Shown one piece after another: positions 52,020 through 60,617 of a DNA stretch of 64,000 bases (position 1 is the first letter of the stretch; each line of letters starts with the position of its first letter). The stretch lies in NCBI GenBank assembly GCA_016286385.1, contig JAEESO010000005.1:1-64000 (forward strand). The letters run 5' to 3'. Both the position numbers and the translations under genes were made by a program. This DNA is from Bacteroidales bacterium. GTDB taxonomy: Bacteria; Bacteroidota; Bacteroidia; Bacteroidales; UBA932. Below the pieces are notes generated by a model that was not told the origin of the DNA, did not search any database, and saw nothing but the letters and a program-made list of their open reading frames with translations.

Positions 52020-52039
52020 TATCTTTGTGTGCGCACACA
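52020..52039 (+). promoter_or_regulatory. -7 element and LacI-type operator of the GH3-GH2 operon
   Basis: TATCTTTG (52020-52027) runs into the perfect palindrome TGTGTGCGCACACA (52026-52039). Together with 51951-51968 it gives two operators 75 bp apart between divergent promoters, a spacing that would allow a DNA loop if the repressor is tetrameric. Confidence 0.8.
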
Positions 52040-52103
52040 CTGACGTTTTTTGTTCACTTTGTGAAACGCTGCGAAACCTTAGATACCTTATATTTTAATA
52101 TAT

Positions 52104-54311
52104 ATGAAGAAATTTCTGAACCTCTGCATTATCATTGCACTCGCCTACGCCTGCTGTGGCAAGGGAAACAGCCTTGAAGAAAAAGTTGAGAACACACTCT
52201 CACAACTTACGCTTGAAGAGAAAGTGGCGCTCACACATGCCCAGTCCAAGTTCAGCAGCGGCGGTGTCCCCCGCCTTGGCATTCCAGAACTCTGGCATAC
52301 AGACGGGCCTCACGGAATCAGGCCTGAAGTCCTTTGGGACGAGTGGGTCCAGGCAAAATGGACCAATGACTCCTGCACGGCATTTCCCTGCCTTGAGAAT
52401 CTGGCCGCAACCTGGGACAGGGAACTCAGCGCCCTTTACGGCAAGAGCATTGGAGAAGAAGCACGCTATAGGAAAAAGGATGTCCTGCTGGGCCCGGGAG
52501 TTAATATAGGACGAACCCCGCTAAATGGTCGGACCTTTGAATATATGGGAGAGGATCCGTTTTTGGCTTCTGAAATGGTTGTACCATATATTAAAGGTGT
52601 ACAAAGCAATGGCGTTGCTGCCTGCGTCAAGCACTTTGCCGTTAATAACCAGGAAGTGAGGCGCACCGGCACCAGTTCAAATGTAGACGACCGCACAATG
52701 TACGAGATTTATCTCCCGGCCTTCAAGGCTGCAGTACAGGAAGGCGGTGCCTGGGCCATCATGGGGTCATACAACCTGTGGAACAACCAGTTCAACTGCC
52801 ACAATGAGCGCCTCCTCAAGGACATTCTCAAGGGAGAATGGGGATTTGACGGTATTGTGGTCAGCGACTGGGGAGGATGCAGGGATGATGACGAAGCCGC
52901 CGCCAACGGCCTGGACATAGAGATGGGAACATGGGTAGACCCTGATTTGGAGGTTGAAGGAGCATCAAACCTCTATAACCTGTACCATCTGGCCAACCCC
53001 TATCTTGAAAGGCTGCGTGACGGACGTGCAAGCATGGAAGACCTGGACGACAAGGCGCGCCGCGTACTCAGGACAATTTACCGCACCTCTATGAGCGACA
53101 AAAAGCATTTTGGTAGCTTTTGTTCTCCCGAGCATTTTGCCGCCGGACGCAAGATTGCGGCCGATGGAATAGTGCTCCTGAAAAATGACGGGGCCCTCCC
53201 CCTCAGCATCCCTCAAGGCGGACGTATCCTGCTTGTTGGAGAGAACGCATATAAGATGATGACGGTTGGCGGAGGCAGCTCCAGCCTCAAGACCAAGCAC
53301 GAGATAATACCCCTGGATGCCCTTCGCGAGGCTTTTGCAGGAAAGGCCGATGTAATTTGGGAAAGAGGCTACGTAGGTGACACCACCACGGATTACAACC
53401 TGGTTGTCACGGGACAGGACCTCTCTGAAAGCCGTTCCCCGGAGCAGCTTCTTGCCGATGCACTAGCTGCAGCAAAGGATGCGGACCAGGTTATTTTCAT
53501 AGGAGGACTCAACAAGAGCAAGAATCAGGATAAAGAAGGGACCGACCGTCTGGACATTGTCCTCCCCTACGGTCAGGACGCACTCATCGAAGCCCTTGCC
53601 GAGGTCTGCCCGAACCTTGTCGTTGTAAACATCTCAGGCTCCCCCGTAGCAATGCCCTGGGCATCAAAGGTAAATGCCATAGTACAGTCCTGGTACGGCG
53701 GATCTGAAAGCGGACACGCCCTTGCCGATGTCCTCACCGGCGCCGTTAACCCCTCCGGAAAACTGCCCTTCACCATGCCGTTTGCCCTTTCCGACGGCCC
53801 TCTCAAGAATCAGCGTCAGTATCCCGGAATCAAGGAGGAGGGAAAACAGTGGTGGCAGGAGTACTACGACGAAGGAGTTTTTGTGGGTTACCGCTGGTAC
53901 TCCTCAAAGGGTATTCCCGTACAGTATCCATTTGGCTATGGCCTGAGCTACACCACCTTTGAGCTTAGCGGCGCCAAGCTGTCAGCTTCTTCTATTAAGG
54001 CCGGGAAGGAGGTTTCTGCCACCATAATGGTAAAGAACACCGGTTCTGTTGCCGGCGCAGAAGTTATCCAGCTTTATGTAAACGATGAAGATGCATCCGT
54101 AGAGCGCCCGGCATGTGAATTGAAGGGATTTCAGAAGGTATTTCTGGAACCTGGTGCATCGGCCAAAATCTCTTTCAAGATTAAGCCGGAGCACCTTAGT
54201 TTCTTTGATGCCGATGCCCATTCCTGGAAGCTTGAGCCCGGAGATTTCCACATTCTCATCGGCACATCTTCCGAGAACCTGCCATTTGATTTACCGCTGA
54301 AAGTAAGATAA
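52104..54311 (+). CDS. exported GH3 beta-glucosidase-type glycoside hydrolase
   Basis: The 735-aa product has a signal or lipoprotein sequence (MKKFLNLCIIIALAYACC). The GH3 N-terminal domain shows GVPRLGIPELWHTDGPHGI, VKHFAVNNQE and the nucleophile Asp255 in FDGIVVSDWGG. The alpha/beta sandwich domain has IVLLKNDGALPLSIPQGG and VVNISGSPVAMPWASKVNAI. A C-terminal Fn3-like domain begins with FGYGLSYTTFELSG. GH3 enzymes remove terminal beta-linked glucose, xylose or related sugars. It is the first gene of a two-gene operon under a LacI-type operator. Confidence 0.92.
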   Translation: MKKFLNLCIIIALAYACCGKGNSLEEKVENTLSQLTLEEKVALTHAQSKFSSGGVPRLGIPELWHTDGPHGIRPEVLWDEWVQAKWTNDSCTAFPCLENLAATWDRELSALYGKSIGEEARYRKKDVLLGPGVNIGRTPLNGRTFEYMGEDPFLASEMVVPYIKGVQSNGVAACVKHFAVNNQEVRRTGTSSNVDDRTMYEIYLPAFKAAVQEGGAWAIMGSYNLWNNQFNCHNERLLKDILKGEWGFDGIVVSDWGGCRDDDEAAANGLDIEMGTWVDPDLEVEGASNLYNLYHLANPYLERLRDGRASMEDLDDKARRVLRTIYRTSMSDKKHFGSFCSPEHFAAGRKIAADGIVLLKNDGALPLSIPQGGRILLVGENAYKMMTVGGGSSSLKTKHEIIPLDALREAFAGKADVIWERGYVGDTTTDYNLVVTGQDLSESRSPEQLLADALAAAKDADQVIFIGGLNKSKNQDKEGTDRLDIVLPYGQDALIEALAEVCPNLVVVNISGSPVAMPWASKVNAIVQSWYGGSESGHALADVLTGAVNPSGKLPFTMPFALSDGPLKNQRQYPGIKEEGKQWWQEYYDEGVFVGYRWYSSKGIPVQYPFGYGLSYTTFELSGAKLSASSIKAGKEVSATIMVKNTGSVAGAEVIQLYVNDEDASVERPACELKGFQKVFLEPGASAKISFKIKPEHLSFFDADAHSWKLEPGDFHILIGTSSENLPFDLPLKVR

Positions 54312-54312
54312 C

Positions 54313-56178
54313 ATGAAACAACTCATCATCTCCGGCATTATTCTCCTTGTTGCCGCAGCCTGCACGGAAAAGAGCTCGTGGTCCCCGGCCGGAGACCGCA
54401 TAAGGACCAGATGGGCAGAAGAAGTTTCTCCCTCAAACGCCCATCCGGAATACCCAAGGCCGCAGATGATAAGGAAGGACTGGAAAAGCCTTAACGGCCT
54501 GTGGAATTATGCGATAACCGCAGTAGACGCTACTCAGCCTGAAGTCCCGGACGGGGAAATCCTGGTTCCGTTCTGCGCAGAGTCTTCCTTGTCTGGAGTC
54601 GGCCGCACCGTAGGCGCCGACAGCGTCCTGTGGTACAGGCGCCGCTTCAAGGTTCCGGGAGCGTGGAAAGAACGCGTCCTGCTGCACTTTGATGCCGTGG
54701 ACTGGAAGAGCGAGATCTGGCTGAACGGGCAGTACATTGGCATCCATACCGGCGGATACACCGCTTTTGTCTTTGATATAACGGATGCCCTGGTCAAAGG
54801 CCCTCAGGACCTTGTGGTGAAGGTATGGGATGGCACCAACAATGATGAGCAGCCCCGCGGCAAACAGGTTTCCCGGCCCGGAGGCATCTGGTACACGCCA
54901 GTTACCGGTATATGGCAAAGCGTATGGCTTGAGCCGGTATCGGCCACTTACATCCGGGACTACAACTGCGTCACGGATATTCAGAAGGGCTCTGTGTCAA
55001 TTCTTACGGAGGTTTCCGGAAAGGCCGATGAAGTGCGCATTTCTGTCTTTGAAGGAGGAGAAGGATGGGACGTTGAGAAAGGAAAGAGAGGGGCAAAGGT
55101 GGCATCGGCCAAAGGAATACCTGGAGAGGTCATTTCCGTCACTATTCCTGATGCAAAACTTTGGTCTCCCGACCATCCGTACCTTTATGCGATAGAGATT
55201 GAGGCGGTTTCTGGAGGAAAGGTTGTAGACAAGGTTAAAGGCTATACTGCTTTACGATGCTGCAGCGAGGTGACAGACTCCACTGGCTATAAACGCCTGG
55301 CACTTAACGGGGAAGTGGTTTTTCAGTACGGCCCGCTGGACCAGGGATGGTGGCCGGACGGTCTCTATACCGCCCCCACCGACGAGGCCCTTGCTTTTGA
55401 CATTGTCAAGACAAAGGAATGGGGATACAACTTTATCCGCAAACACATCAAGGTTGAGCCAGCCCGCTGGTACTATCACTGTGACCGCCTTGGGATGATG
55501 GTGTGGCAGGATATGCCTTCGGTGGCCGGAAACGTGGATGTGTTCAAGAATGACGGCATTTATGACCCCCAATGGGGGCGCAAAGCATATGGGACTGGCT
55601 GGGATTACCCGCTTTCTGAAAGTGCCAGGGCCAATTATTATAAGGAATGGGGTGAGATTATCGGCCAGCTTAAAAAGTTTCCTTGCATTGTGGTGTGGGT
55701 TCCTTTCAACGAAGGCTGGGGACAGTTTGACACAGAGGCCGTTGTGGATTTCACGCGTGCCCAGGATCCTACCCGCCTTATCAACTCTGCATCCGGCGGA
55801 AACCATCGCTACTGCGGCGACATTCTGGACAGTCACAGCTATCCACGTCCCCAGATGCTGCTTAGAAGCGACGGCCGGCAGATTGACGTAGTGGGGGAAT
55901 ACGGTGGCATAGGATACGCCGTAGAGGGCCACACCTGGAACAAGGAAGGCAACTGGGGCTATAAGGGCCTGTGCGAGAACGGTGATGCCGTCCTTGAAAA
56001 ATACAGGCATTATGCCCTTGACTACCTTCTTCCCAGCATTCCTGAAGGCATTGCCGGTGCCGTTTATACCCAGACAACGGATGTTGAAGCAGAGGTCAAC
56101 GGCATAATGACCTATGACCGGGAAGTTGTCAAGGTAAACGAGAAAGCCCTACGTGAGATTAACCTGAAGATGCAATAG
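54313..56178 (+). CDS. GH2-family lipoprotein (beta-galactosidase / beta-glycosidase type)
   Basis: The 621-aa product has a lipoprotein signal (MKQLIISGIILLVAAAC). The GH2 N-terminal sugar-binding domain (RPQMIRKDWKSLNGLWNYA, then VDWKSEIWLNGQYIG) and an Ig-like middle domain precede the barrel. Catalytic residues are Glu467 in VPFNEGWGQF (acid/base) and Glu529 in VVGEYGGIGY (nucleophile). It is shorter than LacZ and lacks the last large domains, as do many PUL GH2 enzymes. It starts one base after the GH3 stop, so both enzymes are made together. Confidence 0.9.
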   Translation: MKQLIISGIILLVAAACTEKSSWSPAGDRIRTRWAEEVSPSNAHPEYPRPQMIRKDWKSLNGLWNYAITAVDATQPEVPDGEILVPFCAESSLSGVGRTVGADSVLWYRRRFKVPGAWKERVLLHFDAVDWKSEIWLNGQYIGIHTGGYTAFVFDITDALVKGPQDLVVKVWDGTNNDEQPRGKQVSRPGGIWYTPVTGIWQSVWLEPVSATYIRDYNCVTDIQKGSVSILTEVSGKADEVRISVFEGGEGWDVEKGKRGAKVASAKGIPGEVISVTIPDAKLWSPDHPYLYAIEIEAVSGGKVVDKVKGYTALRCCSEVTDSTGYKRLALNGEVVFQYGPLDQGWWPDGLYTAPTDEALAFDIVKTKEWGYNFIRKHIKVEPARWYYHCDRLGMMVWQDMPSVAGNVDVFKNDGIYDPQWGRKAYGTGWDYPLSESARANYYKEWGEIIGQLKKFPCIVVWVPFNEGWGQFDTEAVVDFTRAQDPTRLINSASGGNHRYCGDILDSHSYPRPQMLLRSDGRQIDVVGEYGGIGYAVEGHTWNKEGNWGYKGLCENGDAVLEKYRHYALDYLLPSIPEGIAGAVYTQTTDVEAEVNGIMTYDREVVKVNEKALREINLKMQ

Positions 56179-56188
56179 TTTTTTTGCG

Positions 56189-56196
56189 TATCTTTG
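56189..56196 (+). promoter_or_regulatory. -7 element at the tsaE start
   Basis: TATCTTTG is followed by CATAC and the GTG start (56202). It would start a transcript at about the first codon, separate from the GH3-GH2 operon. Confidence 0.45.
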
Positions 56197-56201
56197 CATA
56201 C

Positions 56202-56627
56202 GTGAAACACTCCATTGCAATACACAGCCTTCAGGAGCTGCCGGCAGCGGCAGAACTATTCCTTTCAGAGATTGGTAACAACCGGCTCATTGCGTTCTAC
56301 GCGCCAATGGGGGCCGGAAAAACCACTTTTACCACGGCAATCTGCCATGCCCTTGGCGTGAGGGAAGACGCCGTGAGTTCCCCCACTTTTGCAATTCTGA
56401 ATGAATACCGCGCGGCAAGCGGTGAGCCCGTATTTCACTTTGACTTTTACAGGATAAACCGCCTCACAGAGGCCCTGGACCTTGGCCTATATGATTACCT
56501 GGACAGCGGCTGCCTGTGTCTTATGGAGTGGCCGGAGAATATTGAGGAGCTTCTGCCGGAAGAAACTCTGAAAGTGCATATTACCGTGCAGCCGGATGGA
56601 TCAAGGCTGGTAACCTGGGAGGACTAG
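56202..56627 (+). CDS. tsaE: tRNA threonylcarbamoyladenosine biosynthesis ATPase
   Basis: The 141-aa P-loop ATPase works with TsaB and TsaD to make t6A37 in ANN-decoding tRNAs. Walker A reads MGAGKTTFT at about 35-43, followed by VSSPTFAILNEYRAASGEPV, FHFDFYRI and LMEWPENIEELLP, all conserved in TsaE. The GTG at 56202 is chosen because a -7 element (56189-56196) ends six bases before; the longer frame begins upstream of that element. It is followed by ispE after 3 bases and starts the housekeeping block to the right of the carbohydrate region. Confidence 0.92.
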   Translation: MKHSIAIHSLQELPAAAELFLSEIGNNRLIAFYAPMGAGKTTFTTAICHALGVREDAVSSPTFAILNEYRAASGEPVFHFDFYRINRLTEALDLGLYDYLDSGCLCLMEWPENIEELLPEETLKVHITVQPDGSRLVTWED

Positions 56628-56630
56628 AGC

Positions 56631-57464
56631 ATGATTACCCATCCCAACGTCAAAATCAATCTGGGACTGAACGTGCTCAGAAAGCGCCCTGACGGCTATC
56701 ATGACCTCCAGACGCTGTTTGTCCCTTACTTCGGGCTCACTGACACCCTTGAAATAATTACCGGAGACGACTACAGCCGCACAATTGCGGGGCTGCAGGC
56801 AAAGTACGGCAATCTTGCCCAGGCCATTTCCCCGGACGGGAAGCTCATGATAACCGTCGCACGGAAGGAAGGCGTGGACTGGGATCCCCTGAAGGACCTT
56901 ACCGCAAAGGCATATATGATGCTCTCCGATGATCACAAGCTTCCGCCCATGAAAATCTTCCTTGAGAAGACAAACCCGGTGGGTGCGGGCCTTGGAGGGG
57001 GGTCGGCCGATGCCGCCTTTGCCCTCAGGATGATATCGGAACTGGCGGAACTGGGGCTTACTGATGAGGCACTTGCAGGTTATGCCGCGCGCCTTGGCAG
57101 CGACTGCGCCTTCTTCATCTATAACAGGCCCATGATGGGTTCCGGACGCGGGGAAATCCTGGAGCCGTTCCCGCTGGACCTTGGGGACCTCAGGCTGGAG
57201 GTGGTGATTCCGGAAGGAATCTCGGTTTCCACGGCCGATGCCTACCGCGGAATTGTCCCCCGCATCCCGGCAAAGCCGCTGGCGGAAGTCCTGCGTCAGG
57301 ACCCCTCCACATGGAAGGATGAGCTCAGGAACGATTTTGAGGAAACTGTGTTTGCAAAATACCCCAAACTTGCAGCGATCAAGGCGGAACTCTATGAAAA
57401 AGGGGCGTTGTATTGCGCGATGAGCGGCAGCGGTTCGTCCCTATATACGCTTTTTCGTCCCTAA
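56631..57464 (+). CDS. ispE: 4-diphosphocytidyl-2-C-methyl-D-erythritol kinase
   Basis: This GHMP kinase phosphorylates CDP-methylerythritol in the non-mevalonate isoprenoid pathway. The 277-aa product begins MITHPNVKINLGLNVLRKRP, then DGYHDLQTLF, and holds the ATP-binding GHMP motif NPVGAGLGGGSADAAFAL (about 115-132). A C-terminal GHMP region with ALYCAMSGSGSSLYTLF closes it. Length and motifs are normal. It follows tsaE by 3 bases, so both are likely co-transcribed. Confidence 0.93.
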   Translation: MITHPNVKINLGLNVLRKRPDGYHDLQTLFVPYFGLTDTLEIITGDDYSRTIAGLQAKYGNLAQAISPDGKLMITVARKEGVDWDPLKDLTAKAYMMLSDDHKLPPMKIFLEKTNPVGAGLGGGSADAAFALRMISELAELGLTDEALAGYAARLGSDCAFFIYNRPMMGSGRGEILEPFPLDLGDLRLEVVIPEGISVSTADAYRGIVPRIPAKPLAEVLRQDPSTWKDELRNDFEETVFAKYPKLAAIKAELYEKGALYCAMSGSGSSLYTLFRP

Positions 57465-57548
57465 TCCGTTGAAACGTAAAAACTTTTTTTGTGATTCTTG
57501 CTTTTAAGCCCGCAACTGGCGACATTGTACGCCAAAAAGTTGTGAGCC

Positions 57549-58763
57549 ATGAGGAGAATCGTCTTTGTGCTGGCGGCCGCAGCCGCCCTTTTATCCTGTA
57601 CTAGAATACCTCTTATAGACACTATGCCCCGGTGGTACAGCCCGGGGCCGCGGTCGCACGGGGGCGGCTATGCGGCGCGCCAGGATTCATCGGCCCGGAA
57701 TACGCCTGCCGGGAAGGGCGTGTACGTTGCCGCCCTGCGTTTTCCGGAATGGGCTTCCTGGAGGGACGGGGACTTCCGCGGCGCTGAGGCCGTGCTTTTC
57801 AGGGACAGCGTGGAGATAGCGCACTGCCCCATGGGAGCGCTTCCGGACCCGGACCGCATGCGTATAATTGACGGGCATCTCTGGACAGACATCGCCGCAA
57901 ACGGAGAGACATCCGTCTTTTGCGACGGCCATCACAGACTCACAATCCCCGACGAGGAACTTCTTAAGGGCTTTCTCATAGAAAACGACACAATCCTTAC
58001 CCTGGGGCAGCGTCCCGGGGGCCGCGGCCTTTGCTACAGGGTGAACGGGGAGGAGATGTTCTCGGCCCGCGCGGGGACGGTTTTCGGACGGCTTGAAAGG
58101 GACTCCAGCGGCACCCACTTCGCATATGGCATCACCATCAGGAAAGGAGACGCCGTCACCACGGAATACCATATAATGAACGGGGCCGATGAAATGGCCA
58201 CGGTAACGCCAAACAAGGGCGGCGCAATCTATGACATCCGTGTGCGTGACGGCACTGTGTACCGAAGCGAGCGCCGCGGGGAGAGTCCGTCCAGCCTTTG
58301 CCTTGTGATTGGAGAGAGTTATCACTCTATGGACGTTGGCTCCGCAGAGGAAATCCACCAGTGCAAACTGCTTGACTGCGAAGGGGAAATGATGATTAAG
58401 GGCTATTCCATAATGGGGAGCCTGATACGGCACTGGATACGCTCCAGGGACGGACTCCGGTATCAGGTGATAAGTTCAATGGGAGTTCCGGACATATATC
58501 TGGATTCCGGCAAACTGGCCCATCTTATCACCAATCGGGACGGCAGGGTGACAAAGGTGGTCAAAGGGGATGAGACAATATCGGCCCCGGAAGACAGCCT
58601 TTACCTCAGGATCCGGAGCTCTTCCTGTGCCGATTTCCGTGGCGGGACCTTTGCCGCCGCCCTCTCAGACACCTCCGGCCGGAAGCACCGGCTGTTTCTG
58701 GACGGCCGCCTGGTGCCTCTTGAATTCAATGGTTATTTCACCTCCTTAAAGATTATTCAGTAA
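57549..58763 (+). CDS. lipoprotein of unknown function (404 aa)
   Basis: The signal MRRIVFVLAAAAALLSC ends at a lipoprotein Cys17. The mature part is mostly beta-strands with repeated DG and G-x-x-Y turns (RMRIIDGHLWTDIAAN, LTIPDEELLKGFLIENDTIL, YRVNGEEMFSARAGTVFG, HLITNRDGRVTKVV), which suggests a beta-propeller-like fold. No known catalytic motif was found. The G+C-rich codon use and the four ATCGGCC-type heptamers fit the core genome. The stop overlaps the YifB-type ATPase start (TAATG), so the two genes are translationally coupled, which gives no clear hint of function. Confidence 0.7.
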   Translation: MRRIVFVLAAAAALLSCTRIPLIDTMPRWYSPGPRSHGGGYAARQDSSARNTPAGKGVYVAALRFPEWASWRDGDFRGAEAVLFRDSVEIAHCPMGALPDPDRMRIIDGHLWTDIAANGETSVFCDGHHRLTIPDEELLKGFLIENDTILTLGQRPGGRGLCYRVNGEEMFSARAGTVFGRLERDSSGTHFAYGITIRKGDAVTTEYHIMNGADEMATVTPNKGGAIYDIRVRDGTVYRSERRGESPSSLCLVIGESYHSMDVGSAEEIHQCKLLDCEGEMMIKGYSIMGSLIRHWIRSRDGLRYQVISSMGVPDIYLDSGKLAHLITNRDGRVTKVVKGDETISAPEDSLYLRIRSSSCADFRGGTFAAALSDTSGRKHRLFLDGRLVPLEFNGYFTSLKIIQ

Positions 58764-60319
58764 TGCTTGTCAATATTTATTCCGCAAAGATTATCGGCAT
58801 AAAGGCCGTGCCCGTTAACGTTGAGATCAATATCACCCTGGGCGTTGGGATACACCTTGTGGGCCTTGCCGATGCCGCCGTGAAGGAGAGCCTTCTGCGC
58901 ACCGTGACGGCCCTCCAGGCGCTGGGCTACCATGTGCCTGGCAAGAAAATAGTCATCAATCTGGCACCCGCCGATATGCACAAGCAGGGCAGCGGCTACG
59001 ACATCCCCATAGCGCTGGGGATAGTTGCGGCGTCCGGGCAGCGGGATATGCCTCTTCTTGGGAAATACCTCATTATGGGAGAGCTTGGCCTTGACGGCAG
59101 CGTGAGGTATGTGAGCGGGTCCCTTCCCATGGTGGAACTTGCCATGGAGATGGGGTTCCGGGGATGTATCCTGCCTGAAGCAGCTGCCCTGGAGGCGGTG
59201 GACTACACCGGAACGGAGATTTACGGGGTGAAAACGCTGGAGGATGTACTCAGAATACTTGAAGGTGGGGCGGCCCAGGACCTTCTCATTTGGAATACGG
59301 AAGCATACCGGGAGGCGCGGGAGATGGCCATGAATCCGGCCCGTAGGTATATGGATTTCTCAGAGATAATTGGCCAGGATGCGGCACGCCGGGGCGTTGA
59401 GGTGGCTGCCGCAGGTCAACACAATGTACTTCTTGTTGGTGCCCCTGGAAGTGGAAAAACATCTCTGGCTAAGGCCATGGCAGGGATTCTGCCCCCCATG
59501 AGCCTGGAGGAAAGCGCGACTACTTCAAAGATCTACTCTGTGGCAGGCACATCTTCCGGAGGTTTCGGGCTCCTGAGGTCAAGGCCGTTCAGGGCGCCTC
59601 ATATATCGGCCTCAAAGGCGGCGCTCCTTGGCGGCGGCAGCGGAGACAACATCCTTCCCGGAGAGGTGTCATTGGCCACGGGTGGCATCCTCTTTCTTGA
59701 TGAATTTTGCGAGGCTCCAAAGTCCATCCTGGAGGCCCTGCGCGGGCCACTGGAAGACCGCAAAGTGTGCATTTCCCGCCTCAAGGCAAAGATTGAGTAC
59801 CCGGCGTCGTTTATGCTTGTGGCGGCCTCCAATCCCTGCCCCTGCGGCTATTACGGGGAGGGAGACCGCTGCACCTGCACGCCAACGGTCCGTAATGCCT
59901 ATCTCTCTAAGCTCAGCGGGCCGATTATGGATAGAATAGATATACAACTTTGGATGCATCCTGTTGAGACCCAGGCGCTTATAGCCGGAAAGAAAGCAGA
60001 ACCGTCGGCCGCTGTGGCAGAACGGGTTGTGCGGGCCCGGGAAATCCAGATGAGGCGCTTCCAGGGGCTGGGCATATACGCCAATGCAGAGATGAGCGGG
60101 GCGCAGCTGGAGGTGTTTTGCCCTTTATCGGCCCAATGTAAGGACCTTCTGGAGAAAATCATTGACCGCCAGGGGCTCAGCGCCCGCGCTTACACCCGTA
60201 TCATCAAGATTGCCCGCACAATTGCAGACCTTGCCGGCGTCCAGGACATCCTCCCGCAGCACCTAGCCGAAGCCGCCAGTTATCGTTTCCTTGACCGGCG
60301 GCATATAATGGGGTTGTAA
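58763..60319 (+). CDS. YifB/ComM-family Mg-chelatase-like AAA+ ATPase
   Basis: The 518-aa protein has an N-terminal Lon-like S5-type domain (about 1-165: NVEINITLGVGIHLVGLADA, then KIVINLAPADMHKQGSGYDI) and an AAA+ core. The core has Walker A GAPGSGKTS (about 226-234), Walker B GGILFLDEF, the SNPCPCGYYG zinc-type loop, and a C-terminal Mg_chelatase_C region (LSARAYTRIIKIARTIADL). ComM is a hexameric branch-migration helicase that helps integrate incoming DNA during transformation. In a genome with a dense, strand-neutral heptamer this is a noteworthy neighbour, though YifB occurs in nearly all bacteria. Confidence 0.92.
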   Translation: MLVNIYSAKIIGIKAVPVNVEINITLGVGIHLVGLADAAVKESLLRTVTALQALGYHVPGKKIVINLAPADMHKQGSGYDIPIALGIVAASGQRDMPLLGKYLIMGELGLDGSVRYVSGSLPMVELAMEMGFRGCILPEAAALEAVDYTGTEIYGVKTLEDVLRILEGGAAQDLLIWNTEAYREAREMAMNPARRYMDFSEIIGQDAARRGVEVAAAGQHNVLLVGAPGSGKTSLAKAMAGILPPMSLEESATTSKIYSVAGTSSGGFGLLRSRPFRAPHISASKAALLGGGSGDNILPGEVSLATGGILFLDEFCEAPKSILEALRGPLEDRKVCISRLKAKIEYPASFMLVAASNPCPCGYYGEGDRCTCTPTVRNAYLSKLSGPIMDRIDIQLWMHPVETQALIAGKKAEPSAAVAERVVRAREIQMRRFQGLGIYANAEMSGAQLEVFCPLSAQCKDLLEKIIDRQGLSARAYTRIIKIARTIADLAGVQDILPQHLAEAASYRFLDRRHIMGL

Positions 60320-60326
60320 AAATTAT

Positions 60327-60357
60327 TTTGTTTATAGTACTATTTTTAGTATCTTTG
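60327..60357 (+). promoter_or_regulatory. promoter of the hicA-hicB operon
   Basis: TTTG (60327-60330), 19 nt, TATCTTTG (60350-60357) is a consensus Bacteroidota promoter. The hicA ATG begins at 60360, so the mRNA should be leaderless. Autoregulation by the HicB antitoxin at this site is typical of the family. Confidence 0.7.
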
Positions 60358-60359
60358 CA

Positions 60360-60617
60360 ATGAGTACGAAAGAAAAACTGATAGAAAGATTTAAAAGGAT
60401 TCCCAGCGACTTCACGTTTGAAGAACTAATAAGCATTATGGGTCACTATGGGTTTTCATTGTTAAATAAAGGCGCCACTTCAGGATCAAGGGTTGCCTTC
60501 AAAAAAGGAGAGTTGTCTGTGATTATGCACAAACCACATCCCGGAAAGATTGTGGGAAAGAAGACACTTAGAAGTATTATTGACTTTTTTACAAAGAACG
60601 CTATATGGGAAAATTGA
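60360..60617 (+). CDS. hicA: HicA-family mRNA interferase toxin
   Basis: The 85-aa product has the HicA double-stranded-RNA-binding-like fold: TFEELISIMGHYGFSLLNKG, SGSRVAFKKGELSVIMHKP and HPGKIVGKKTLRSIID. The catalytic His lies in the HKPHPGK motif. It has an N-terminal extension of about 17 residues (MSTKEKLIERFKRIP) beyond the usual size. It cuts mRNA in the cell when the antitoxin is lost. The antitoxin gene overlaps its end by 13 bases. The pair sits between core genes without flanking repeats. Confidence 0.88.
   Translation: MSTKEKLIERFKRIPSDFTFEELISIMGHYGFSLLNKGATSGSRVAFKKGELSVIMHKPHPGKIVGKKTLRSIIDFFTKNAIWEN

Noticed and set aside
55252..56010. 252-codon reverse frame inside the GH2 gene
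   Set aside because: It overlaps the catalytic region of a clear GH2 enzyme and shows no domain or start context.
57517..57534. TGGCG / CGCCA hairpin before the 57549 lipoprotein gene
   Set aside because: A 5-bp stem with an 8-nt loop and no T-run is too weak to call a terminator or riboswitch.
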